From the NCBI GenBank assembly GCA_964250925.1, contig CAXUHU010000143.1, positions 1 through 6,942 on the forward strand: DNA of 6,942 nucleotides, given 5' to 3'. This document shows, one piece after another, positions 1 to 6,398 of this stretch. Source of the stretch: BOG-908 sp964250925. Lineage in GTDB: Bacteria > Pseudomonadota > Alphaproteobacteria > Acetobacterales > Acetobacteraceae. How positions within the stretch are numbered: position 1 is the stretch's first letter; each line of letters opens with the position of its first letter. Below the pieces are notes generated by a model. The model saw only the letters and a program-made list of their open reading frames with translations, was not told the origin of the DNA and ran no database searches. Made by a program: the position numbers and the translations under genes.

Positions 1-12
1 ACTGCTCGGGCT

Positions 13-28
13 GACCCGGCCACGGGTC
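13..28. repeat. Short perfect inverted repeat
   Basis: GACCCG at 13-18 is followed by the four bases GCCA and then its exact reverse complement CGGGTC at 23-28. The 6-bp G+C-rich stem could be an operator half-site pair or a hairpin at the end of an upstream transcript. No T-run follows, so it does not look like a standard intrinsic terminator. In G+C-rich DNA a stem this short can arise by chance. Confidence 0.3.
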
Positions 29-81
29 TCGCGGCACCATCCTAAACTCTAATTTCATTGGTGAGGTCGCTTCCGCCCGCT

Positions 82-144
82 ATGGCCGACCGCGTGCTGG
101 ATCACCAACCCGATACCGACCTCCAACCCGAGAGAGCGCGATGA
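82..144 (+). CDS. Possible leader ORF coupled to the permease start
   Basis: An ATG at 82 opens a 20-codon frame ending in TGA at 142-144, which overlaps the permease ATG (141-143) as ATGA. The frame is open back to codon 46, just after a TAA at 43-45, so starts at TTG 58 or GTG 61 are also possible. The predicted peptide is hydrophilic and charged, with no membrane segment and no family I recognise. No ribosome-binding site is visible before any of these starts. The same 4-base overlap recurs at the two downstream junctions, which makes a coupled leader peptide or a remnant of an upstream gene conceivable. Chance is a fair alternative. Confidence 0.22.
   Translation: MADRVLDHQPDTDLQPERAR
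105..131. repeat. 9-base direct repeat, 18-base period
   Basis: CCAACCCGA occurs at 105-113 and again at 123-131, immediately before the permease ribosome-binding site. The 18-base start-to-start spacing is close to two helical turns, which is compatible with a regulator binding site, but two copies of a C-rich 9-mer could also be chance. Confidence 0.25.
131..136 (+). promoter_or_regulatory. Ribosome-binding site of the permease
   Basis: The purine stretch AGAGAG lies 4 bases before the ATG at 141. It is a weak Shine-Dalgarno match, but it supports that start. The family's usual N-terminus (Met-Asn, then a basic/aliphatic stretch leading into TM1) begins at the same ATG. Confidence 0.45.
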
Positions 145-3100
145 ACGCCATCGTCCTCGTAGCGCTGCGCAAGCCGCTCACCTTCGTGGTGATGAGCTTG
201 CTCATCCTCCTGTTCGGCGGCCTGGCGGTGGTGCGGACGCCTACCGATATCTTCCCCAACATCGGCATTCCGGTGGTGGCCGTCGTGTGGACCTATAACG
301 GCTTGTCGCCACAGGACATGTCTGGCCGGGTCATCTACTATTACGAGCGGTCGCTCACGACCACGGTCGGCAACATCGAGCACATCGAGAGCCAGTCGTA
401 CTACGGCCGCGGCGTGGTTAAAATCTTTCTCCAGCCGGGTACCGACGTGGCCGCGGCACAAGCGCAGATAACCGCCGTGTCGCAGACCGTGCTCAAGCAG
501 ATGCCGGCCGGCATCACGCCGCCGCAGGTGCTGGCCTACAACGCGTCTTCCGTGCCGGTGCTGGACTTGCAGGTGGCCGCGGCCGGCCTGACCGCGGCGC
601 AGGTGTACGACATGGCATCTAACCTGATCCGGCCGCAGCTGGTCGCGGTGGCGGGTGCGGCCATTCCCACCCCCTATGGCGGAACCTCGCTGAACGTGGA
701 GATCGACCTCGACCAGAAGAAGCTGCTGGCGCACGGCTTGTCCGCGGTCGACATCGGCCAGGCGCTGAAGAACCAGAACGTGGTGCTGCCGGCCGGCGAC
801 CAGAAGATCGGCGCGCTCGACTACATGGTGGAGACCAACGCCAGCCCGCTCGCGGTGGCCAGTTTCAACAACCTGCCGATCAAGACCGCCCGCGGCGCCA
901 CTATCGTGCTGAGCGATGTCGCCTACGTGCACCGGGGCTCGCCGCCGCAGATCAACGAGGTGCTGGTGCACGGCAAGCAGGCCGTGCTGATTGAGGTGCT
1001 GAAAAGTGGCAGCGCCTCGACGCTTGCCGTGGTGGCCGGCGTGAAAGCCAAGCTGCCCGGCATCCTGCGGACGTTGCCACCCGGCGTCACCATCACCCCG
1101 CTCGCCGACGCGTCGGGCTTCGTGCGGGACTCGGTCAGCGAGGTGGTCCAGGAAATGATCACCGCGGCGTTCCTGACCGGAATGACCGTGCTGGTGTTCC
1201 TCGGCAGCTGGCGCTCGACGTTGATCGTGGTGACTTCGATCCCGCTAGCCATCCTGACCTCGGTGCTGATGCTGTCTTGGTTCGGCCAGACGATCAACGT
1301 CATGACCCTCGGCGGCCTTGCGCTGGCAGTAGGCATCCTGGTCGATGACGCCACCGTGGTCATCGAGAACATCGACGCGCACCTGGAGCGTGGCGCCGAG
1401 CTCGAGCCGGGCATCATCGATGCCGCCAACGAGATCGTCATACCGACCTTCGTCTCGACGTTATGCATCTGCATCGTCTGGCTGCCCCTGTTCCAGTTAT
1501 CGGGAATCGCCGGCTACCTGTTCCTGCCGCTGGCCGAAGCCGTGATCTTCGCCATGCTGGCCTCGTTCGTCCTGTCGCGCACGCTGGTGCCGACGATGGC
1601 GAAGTTCTTGCTGCGCGGCCAGTTGGCGCAGCACGGCCATGAACATGATGCCAATCGCGGTCTGTTCGCCCGGTTCCAGCGCGGCTTCGACAGCCGTTTC
1701 AACCGCTTCCGACATGCCTACCAAGAGTTGCTGGCCGGCATCGTGGCGCAACGCGGGCGCTTCATACTGGTGTTCTCGGTCGCCGCCTTCGCGTCCCTCG
1801 GCCTGATCACCTTTCTGGGCCGGGACTTCTTCCCGTCTATCAAGTCCGGCGAGATCGACATGCACATGCGCGCGCCGGTCGGCACGCGGCTGGAGGACGC
1901 GGCCAAGATCGCCGTGCTCGCCGGCGGCTCGATCCGGCAGATCCTGCACGGCCAGGTCGACAACACGGTGGCCAATTGCGGGCTGCCGGTCAGCGGGATC
2001 AACCAGGCCTACAGCGCATCCGGAACGATCGGTCCGCAGGATTGCGACATTACCATCAGCCTGCACGACCAGTCCTCGCCGGTGGACGACTACCGTTTCC
2101 GCCTGCGCCGGCAACTCCCAAAACTCTATCCAGGGACGGCGTTCACCTTCCTGCCCGGCGACATCACGGCCAAGATCCTGAATTTCGGCTTGCCCGCGCC
2201 GATCGACGTGCAGATCTCGGGCCGCGGCCAGGCCGCCAACCTCGCCTACGCGCAAACCGTGGCCGCGCGCCTGCGCCTGATCCCCGGCATCGCCGACGTC
2301 AACATCCAGCAGGCCTTCAACGAACCGACGATGCTGTTGAACGCGTCGCGGACGTTTGCGTCCGGGATCGGCCTGACGGAGGCCGACATCGCCAACAACA
2401 CGCTGGCGACGCTGTCGGGCAGCGGCCAGACCGCGCCCACCTACTGGCTGGACACCGCCAGCGGCGTCTCGCACCTGGTCAACCTGCAGACGCCGCAGGA
2501 CCAGCTCGCCTCGATGAACGACCTCGAGACGATCCCGATCGACAAGGGTGACGGCGACCCGTCCGGCACCAGCTCGCAGCTGCTGGGCGGCCTGGTGCAC
2601 ATCAGCCAGACCGGGTCGCCGCTGCTGGTCTCGCACTACAGCATCCTGCCGGTGATCGACATCTTTGCGAGTACGCAGGGCCGCGACTTGGGCGCCGTCA
2701 ATGATGCGGTGGAAGGGGTGGTGGCCGCCATGAAAGCTGGCGTGCCGCACGGCGCCAGCGTGCAGCTGCGCGGCCAGGCCGAAACGATGGGCTTCGCCTA
2801 CGCCCAGCTGCTCGGCGGGTTGGCGCTGGCGATCGTGCTCGTCTACCTCGTCATCGTGGTGAACTTCCAGTCCTGGCTGGACCCGTTCATCATCATCACC
2901 GCCTTGCCGGCAGCCCTGGCCGGCATCGTATGGAGCCTGTTCCTCACCCACACCACGCTGTCGGTGCCGGCGCTGACGGGTGCGATCATGTGCATGGGCA
3001 CGGCGACCGCGAACTCCATCCTGGTCGTCTCCCTCGCGCGCGAGCGGCTGGGCGAGCATGGCGACGCGATCCGCGCAGCGGTTGAAGCCGGGTTCGGTCG

Positions 3101-3299
3101 TATCCGGCCGGTGCTGATGACGGCGCTGGCGATGATGATCGGCATGTTGCCGATGTCGTTCAGCAACACGCAGAACGCCTCGCTGGGGCGCGCGGTGATC
3201 GGCGGGCTGCTGTTCGCTACGTTCGCCACGCTGCTGTTCGTGCCATGCGTGTTCGCACTCATGCATCACCGCAAGAACCCGACGGGACACCCAGCGTGA
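141..3299 (+). CDS. RND efflux transporter permease subunit (AcrB/CzcA superfamily)
   Basis: This is the inner-membrane, proton-driven pump of a tripartite efflux system, 1052 residues, full length for the family. TM1 is at about 14-32. The first periplasmic porter/docking half covers about 33-335, with TM2-TM6 at about 340-488. A cytoplasmic linker with a His-rich patch (H498, H500, H502, D503) leads to TM7 at about 542-560. The second periplasmic half covers about 562-885, with TM8-TM12 at about 890-1042. TM4 carries the proton-relay pair D402-D403 followed by the family's V-V-I-E-N run. TM11 carries R987 and T994 in RIRPVLMT, matching AcrB R971 and T978. The TM10 position of AcrB K940 is A957, within GTATANSILVV. 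The QGRDLG stretch near 690-700 and the N-terminal PTDIFP motif place it in a subgroup usually paired with NodT-type channels. The only periplasmic cysteines are C613 and C635. Its stop overlaps the adaptor GTG start. The substrate cannot be inferred; drugs, solvents or organic compounds are typical of relatives. Confidence 0.96.
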   Translation: MNAIVLVALRKPLTFVVMSLLILLFGGLAVVRTPTDIFPNIGIPVVAVVWTYNGLSPQDMSGRVIYYYERSLTTTVGNIEHIESQSYYGRGVVKIFLQPGTDVAAAQAQITAVSQTVLKQMPAGITPPQVLAYNASSVPVLDLQVAAAGLTAAQVYDMASNLIRPQLVAVAGAAIPTPYGGTSLNVEIDLDQKKLLAHGLSAVDIGQALKNQNVVLPAGDQKIGALDYMVETNASPLAVASFNNLPIKTARGATIVLSDVAYVHRGSPPQINEVLVHGKQAVLIEVLKSGSASTLAVVAGVKAKLPGILRTLPPGVTITPLADASGFVRDSVSEVVQEMITAAFLTGMTVLVFLGSWRSTLIVVTSIPLAILTSVLMLSWFGQTINVMTLGGLALAVGILVDDATVVIENIDAHLERGAELEPGIIDAANEIVIPTFVSTLCICIVWLPLFQLSGIAGYLFLPLAEAVIFAMLASFVLSRTLVPTMAKFLLRGQLAQHGHEHDANRGLFARFQRGFDSRFNRFRHAYQELLAGIVAQRGRFILVFSVAAFASLGLITFLGRDFFPSIKSGEIDMHMRAPVGTRLEDAAKIAVLAGGSIRQILHGQVDNTVANCGLPVSGINQAYSASGTIGPQDCDITISLHDQSSPVDDYRFRLRRQLPKLYPGTAFTFLPGDITAKILNFGLPAPIDVQISGRGQAANLAYAQTVAARLRLIPGIADVNIQQAFNEPTMLLNASRTFASGIGLTEADIANNTLATLSGSGQTAPTYWLDTASGVSHLVNLQTPQDQLASMNDLETIPIDKGDGDPSGTSSQLLGGLVHISQTGSPLLVSHYSILPVIDIFASTQGRDLGAVNDAVEGVVAAMKAGVPHGASVQLRGQAETMGFAYAQLLGGLALAIVLVYLVIVVNFQSWLDPFIIITALPAALAGIVWSLFLTHTTLSVPALTGAIMCMGTATANSILVVSLARERLGEHGDAIRAAVEAGFGRIRPVLMTALAMMIGMLPMSFSNTQNASLGRAVIGGLLFATFATLLFVPCVFALMHHRKNPTGHPA

Positions 3300-4573
3300 C
3301 GACAGATCAGAAGGTTGCCGGGCCACCCGATCCGTCGCGAAGCCAGCCGCGCAGGCGTGGGCGAGGCCGCATCGTGCTGGCGATCATCGTGCTGCTCGTC
3401 ATCGGGCTGGTGGCCTGGGGCATCGTCGGGCGGCGCAACGCGGTTGCGAACCTGCGCGCCGTCGCCAACGAGGATTCGATACCGGACGTGCAGCTGATCG
3501 CACCGGCGCCGGGCCCGAAGTCGCGTTCGCTATCGCTGCCCGGCACGATAAAGGCTTGGCATGCGGCGCCGATCTACGCGCAGGTGTCGGGCTACGTGCG
3601 CAGGTGGTACAAGGATTACGGTGCCACGGTGAAAGCGGGCGACCTGCTGGCCAGCATCGACGCGCCTGGGCTCGACGAGCAGTTCGAGACGGCGAAGGCC
3701 AACCTGGCCGTGGTACAGGCAAAGTACAAATTGGCCGCGATGACCGCGAAACGCTGGAAGGCCCTGTCGGGCACGCAGGCAGTAGCGCAGCAAGACGTGG
3801 ACGTGCAGGCCGCCAACGCCGAATCCGAGCTGGCTCAGGTTCAGGCGGCACAGCACGAGCTCGCTCGCTATCAAGCGCTGGAGGGGTTCAAGAACGTGGT
3901 GGCCCCGTTCGACGGCGTGGTGACCGCGCGCAACACCGACGTCGGGGCCTACGTGAACGCGGCCGGCGGCGACCCGAGCGCGCGTGGCGGATCCAACGAG
4001 CTGTTCAGCGTGTCCGACATCCACGAAATGCGCGTGTTCGTCTCGGTGCCGCAGGAATATTCGGCGATGCTCAAGCCGGGACTGACCGCGACCCTGAGCC
4101 TGCCGCAGTTCCCGGACCGGCAGTTTAAGGCGGACTACGAGACCACCGCGAACGCGTTCGACCCGCAGAGCCGCACCGTGGTGACCGAACTGACCGTGCC
4201 CAACGGCAACCACGCCATCTGGCCTGGCACCTACACCAATGTGCGGTTCACCACCGGCGCCGATCCGGACGTGCTGATCGTGCCCGAACAGGCGCTGGTG
4301 TTCCGTGCCGAAGGCATGCAGGTGGCCCTCGTTCGGTCTGACGGGCGCGTCCACCTCCAGGACGTCAAGCTCGGCCTCAACCTGGGCCAGACCGTGCAGG
4401 TGCTCGGCGGCCTGACCAAGGCTGACCGGCTGGCCGACAATCCCTCGGCCGGCTTGCTGGAGGGCGAGAAGGTGAACGTGGTGCCGGGAGCGCCCGGGAT
4501 AGCGCCGGCGCAGGAGTTCAAGCCGCCCCCGGTTGCGAAGCCCGGGGATCCGCCCCCCCCAGTGGACGAATGA
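3296..4573 (+). CDS. RND efflux periplasmic adaptor subunit (HlyD/MFP family)
   Basis: This 425-residue membrane-fusion protein bridges the permease and the outer-membrane channel. I chose the GTG at 3296 because it overlaps the permease stop as GTGA. An in-frame ATG at 3245 would add 17 residues read inside the permease gene. The N-terminus is a Pro/Arg-rich cytoplasmic tail (about 1-25) followed by one hydrophobic anchor (about 26-45); there is no lipobox, so it is probably tethered by this helix. The first lipoyl half is at about 86-125 (SGYVRRWYKDYGATVKAGD). The Gln/Ala-rich alpha-hairpin spans about 126-195 and the second lipoyl half about 201-224 (APFDGVVTARNTDVGAYV). The beta-barrel covers about 240-320 and the membrane-proximal domain about 326-398. 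A proline-rich tail (about 399-425) closes the protein and is encoded partly by a run of eight C (4553-4560). The upstream ribosome-binding site is poor, so translation probably depends on coupling to the permease. Confidence 0.95.
   Translation: MTTDQKVAGPPDPSRSQPRRRGRGRIVLAIIVLLVIGLVAWGIVGRRNAVANLRAVANEDSIPDVQLIAPAPGPKSRSLSLPGTIKAWHAAPIYAQVSGYVRRWYKDYGATVKAGDLLASIDAPGLDEQFETAKANLAVVQAKYKLAAMTAKRWKALSGTQAVAQQDVDVQAANAESELAQVQAAQHELARYQALEGFKNVVAPFDGVVTARNTDVGAYVNAAGGDPSARGGSNELFSVSDIHEMRVFVSVPQEYSAMLKPGLTATLSLPQFPDRQFKADYETTANAFDPQSRTVVTELTVPNGNHAIWPGTYTNVRFTTGADPDVLIVPEQALVFRAEGMQVALVRSDGRVHLQDVKLGLNLGQTVQVLGGLTKADRLADNPSAGLLEGEKVNVVPGAPGIAPAQEFKPPPVAKPGDPPPPVDE
4553..4560 (+). repeat. C8 homopolymer tract at the adaptor/channel junction
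   Basis: Eight consecutive C residues encode part of the Pro-Pro-Pro-Pro end of the adaptor, ten bases before its TGA. Tracts of this kind are prone to slippage. Gaining one C would carry the adaptor frame into the channel-gene ATG at 4570. Losing one C would extend it in the third frame to a stop at 4935-4937. The tract also lies directly upstream of the channel start. Confidence 0.7.
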
Positions 4574-6090
4574 TGCGCGCTGTTCTTCGGTGCCCTTCTG
4601 CCAGAGTCGCCTGTCTGACCGCCCTGATCCTACTATCCGGCTGCGACCTGGCGCCGTTCTACCGGCCGCCGACTTTCGTGCTCCCCGCCTCCTATCGGGG
4701 CACCGGACCGTTCGAGGTGGCGCAGCCGCAGGACCAGCTGCCGCGCGGGGCCTGGTGGCGAATGTTCGGCGACCCGGTGCTCGACCGGCTGGAGCAGCAG
4801 CTCGACGCCGGCAACCCCACGCTGCAGGCGGCGCGCGAGACCTACACGCAGGCCCGCGACGTGGCGGCCGAGGCGCGCTCGGGGCTGTATCCTCAGCTCA
4901 CGGCCGGTGCCGACCTAAGCGAGAACAAGCAGTCTGAATACCGCCTGTTCCGGTCGAACCGCCATACGCCCAACGTGGAGGCCTCAAACGAGATCAACGC
5001 CAGCGCCACCTGGGAGCCGGATTTCTGGAGCCGTATACGCAATCAGACCAAGTTGGCAAAGGAACAGGCGCAGGCGGTTGCGGCCGAGGTCGCCTCGGCC
5101 CGGCTAAGCCTCGAGGCGGGCCTCGCCACCGACTACATCACCTTGCGCGGCCTCGATTCCGAACATGCCGTGTACGTGCAGACAGCCGGCTTCTATGCCA
5201 AGGCAGTGACGATCACCCAGCAACGGCTGGCGGGGAAGATCGGCTCCGGCCTCGACGTGGCACGCGCGCAGAACCAGTTCTCGGCCGCCCAGGCGCTGGA
5301 TACGGAGGTGTTGGCGCAGCGCGCGGTCGTGGAACACGCGATTGCGATACTGGCGGGTATCAACCCCAGCGTCTTCAGCCTGCCGATGGTGACCGGCGCC
5401 AGGATGACGGTGCCCAACATTCCCCGGCAACTGCCGTCCGAACTGCTGCAGCGGCGCCCTGACATCGCCCAGCAGGAACGGTACATGGCCGCGGCCAACG
5501 CGGCGATCGGGGTGTCGCGTGCGGCGTTCTACCCCGACATCCGGCTCAGTGCCATTTCCGGCTTCCAAGATGCGGGCTTCAGCCTCGCATCCCTGCCGAA
5601 CAGCCTATGGGCGGTCGGTGCGCAGGCCATGCTGCCGCTGTTCGAGGGCGGGTTGCGCCGTGCCGTCCTGCAACGCAGCTGGTCGGCGTTCGCGCAAACC
5701 GGCGACGACTACCGCGCGGCCGTCCTTGACGCCTTCGGGCAGGTGGAGGATGGGCTGGTGCTGACCGAGCGATTGGCGACCGAGGCGGCGCAACAGCAGG
5801 CGGCGCTGCGGGCGGCGGTCCGAGCGCAATCGATGTCGCTCACGCTGTTCACCGGCGGATTGGCCAACTACCTCGATGTCACGGTCAGCCAGATCGCGGC
5901 GCTAACCGCCGAGATCGCCGAGGTGCAGGTTCAGACCCGCCGCCTGCAGGCCGCAGTGGCGTTGATCCGTGCGCTTGGCGGCGGCTGGAGTGCCGCGGAC
6001 CTGCCTACTCCGGACCAGACGTTGCCGTTCGATCCCCTGAGCCTGCACAGCAAGCCGGGCGACGTGCACCAGCTGCATTCGGCGGAATGA
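4570..6090 (+). CDS. Outer-membrane efflux channel lipoprotein (NodT/OprM family)
   Basis: This is the TolC-type outer-membrane exit duct of the tripartite pump, 506 residues, normal for the family. A lipoprotein signal peptide ends in the lipobox LSGC with the modified cysteine at C25, followed by D26. Mature-end landmarks of the NodT family follow: prolines and tyrosine at about 29-42, AWWRMFGDPVLDRL at 61-74, and a first helical region to about 110. WEPDFWSRIRN is at 148-158. The second repeat contains LPSELLQRRPDIAQQE (288-303), AANAAIGVSRAAFYPDI (308-324) and PLFEGGLRR (356-364). QVEDGLV (391-397) and LDVTVSQ (435-441) follow. The ATG at 4570 overlaps the adaptor stop as ATGA. A second ATG at 4573 follows directly, and a GGA at 4564-4566 is better spaced for it, so the start is uncertain by one codon. 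The C-terminal roughly 35 residues are polar and not conserved in character. Confidence 0.95.
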   Translation: MMRAVLRCPSARVACLTALILLSGCDLAPFYRPPTFVLPASYRGTGPFEVAQPQDQLPRGAWWRMFGDPVLDRLEQQLDAGNPTLQAARETYTQARDVAAEARSGLYPQLTAGADLSENKQSEYRLFRSNRHTPNVEASNEINASATWEPDFWSRIRNQTKLAKEQAQAVAAEVASARLSLEAGLATDYITLRGLDSEHAVYVQTAGFYAKAVTITQQRLAGKIGSGLDVARAQNQFSAAQALDTEVLAQRAVVEHAIAILAGINPSVFSLPMVTGARMTVPNIPRQLPSELLQRRPDIAQQERYMAAANAAIGVSRAAFYPDIRLSAISGFQDAGFSLASLPNSLWAVGAQAMLPLFEGGLRRAVLQRSWSAFAQTGDDYRAAVLDAFGQVEDGLVLTERLATEAAQQQAALRAAVRAQSMSLTLFTGGLANYLDVTVSQIAALTAEIAEVQVQTRRLQAAVALIRALGGGWSAADLPTPDQTLPFDPLSLHSKPGDVHQLHSAE

Positions 6091-6169
6091 CGCAACAGCC
6101 GCCCAGAGAGGCGGAACCGTCCACGCACAAACCACTCGGCATCAAAGCCCCGTTTACGGAGTAGGCATC
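6091..6169. other. Spacer after the efflux operon with a weak hairpin
   Basis: Seventy-nine bases separate the channel-gene stop from the next good start signal. CCGCC at 6099-6103 and GGCGG at 6110-6114 form a 5-bp stem with a 6-base loop. The first arm could also pair with GGCGG at 6081-6085 inside the gene. No T-run follows, so intrinsic termination is not supported. No promoter is evident. This is the boundary between the operon and the ScpA-type locus. Confidence 0.35.
6158..6161 (+). promoter_or_regulatory. Ribosome-binding site before the ATG at 6170
   Basis: GGAG lies eight bases before an ATG at 6170, the best Shine-Dalgarno match in the right-hand part of the window. It marks a likely original gene start for the small disturbed ORF that follows. 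The ScpA-like ATG at 6399 has GGAG directly abutting it, which is too close for a normal site. Confidence 0.45.
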
Positions 6170-6349
6170 ATGCCGCTGCTGCAGCCCTTGCCAGAGCCGG
6201 TTACCTTCGAAGAGGTGCGGCCGTCCTCGACGCAGCCATACGCAGCAGGGAAGGGCCGCCCTACGTCATCAACGTTGCCGGCCGGCACCTGGCCGCTGCT
6301 CTGGATGCTGCCGGCTTCCGTCGCCGGCCCGCCGCGGAACAGAGCTTGA
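6170..6349 (+). pseudogene. Small hypothetical gene, apparently frameshifted
   Basis: The ATG at 6170 follows a good GGAG. Its frame reads a protein-like start (MPLLQPLPEPVTFEEVR) but then becomes Ser/Thr/Pro/Trp-rich up to a TGA at 6347-6349, 59 codons in all. The frame starting at 6262 (phase 1) reads protein-like sequence from about 6220 to 6350, including VLDAAIRSREGPPYVINVAG and then a His-Leu-Ala-Ala-Ala-Leu-Asp helix. Restoring a single base near 6220 would join the two into one continuous small protein. This suggests a one-base deletion, either real decay or a sequencing error. I do not recognise the family. Its position just before an ScpA-like gene suggests it belonged to the same gene block. 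If the frame is intact as written, it is simply a 59-residue hypothetical ORF. Confidence 0.35.
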
Positions 6350-6398
6350 GGCCGACCCACTTTGGGACGGCTGGGACACCCCGCCGCGCGTGCCGGAG

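Larger units (their letters stand above)
1..140. other. Leader region upstream of the efflux operon
   Basis: No complete gene of convincing quality lies here. Two forward frames are open from the window edge and stop at 43-45 (TAA) and 48-50 (TAA), so the 3' end of an upstream gene could sit in the first 50 bases, but neither tail is recognisable. A reverse frame starting at an ATG on 58-56 is open to the edge and could be the start of a divergent gene, though it has no ribosome-binding site. The only AT-richer patch is about 42-59. It includes TCTAAT at 48-53, which resembles a -10 box, but no matching -35 box is visible. The region also contains an inverted repeat, a direct repeat and a short ORF, listed separately. 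No regulator gene is visible. Confidence 0.4.

Noticed and set aside
1..58. The start of a divergent regulator gene on the minus strand
   Set aside because: ATGs at 58-56 and 40-38 open a frame to the window edge, but fewer than 20 codons are visible, with no ribosome-binding site and no recognisable motif.
102..971. A 289-codon minus-strand frame over the operon start
   Set aside because: Its His/Arg-rich shadow composition and complete overlap with the permease coding sequence argue against a real gene.
1497..3326. A 609-codon open frame on the minus strand across the permease gene
   Set aside because: It is antisense to a clear RND permease, and its translation is very rich in Arg, His, Gln and Val, typical of reverse frames in G+C-rich coding DNA. 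It has no recognisable domain.
3530..4354. A 274-codon minus-strand frame inside the adaptor gene
   Set aside because: It has the same shadow character, with no domain or ribosome-binding site, while the plus strand encodes an unmistakable adaptor.
4533..4937. A plus-strand 134-codon frame across the adaptor/channel junction
   Set aside because: It lies out of frame with two well-supported genes and is Ala/Arg/Pro/Gly-rich. It matters only as the product that a one-base loss in the C8 tract would read into.
6099..6114. An intrinsic terminator after the channel gene
   Set aside because: The stem is only 5 bp and no T-run follows. The hairpin is noted within the spacer but not called a terminator.
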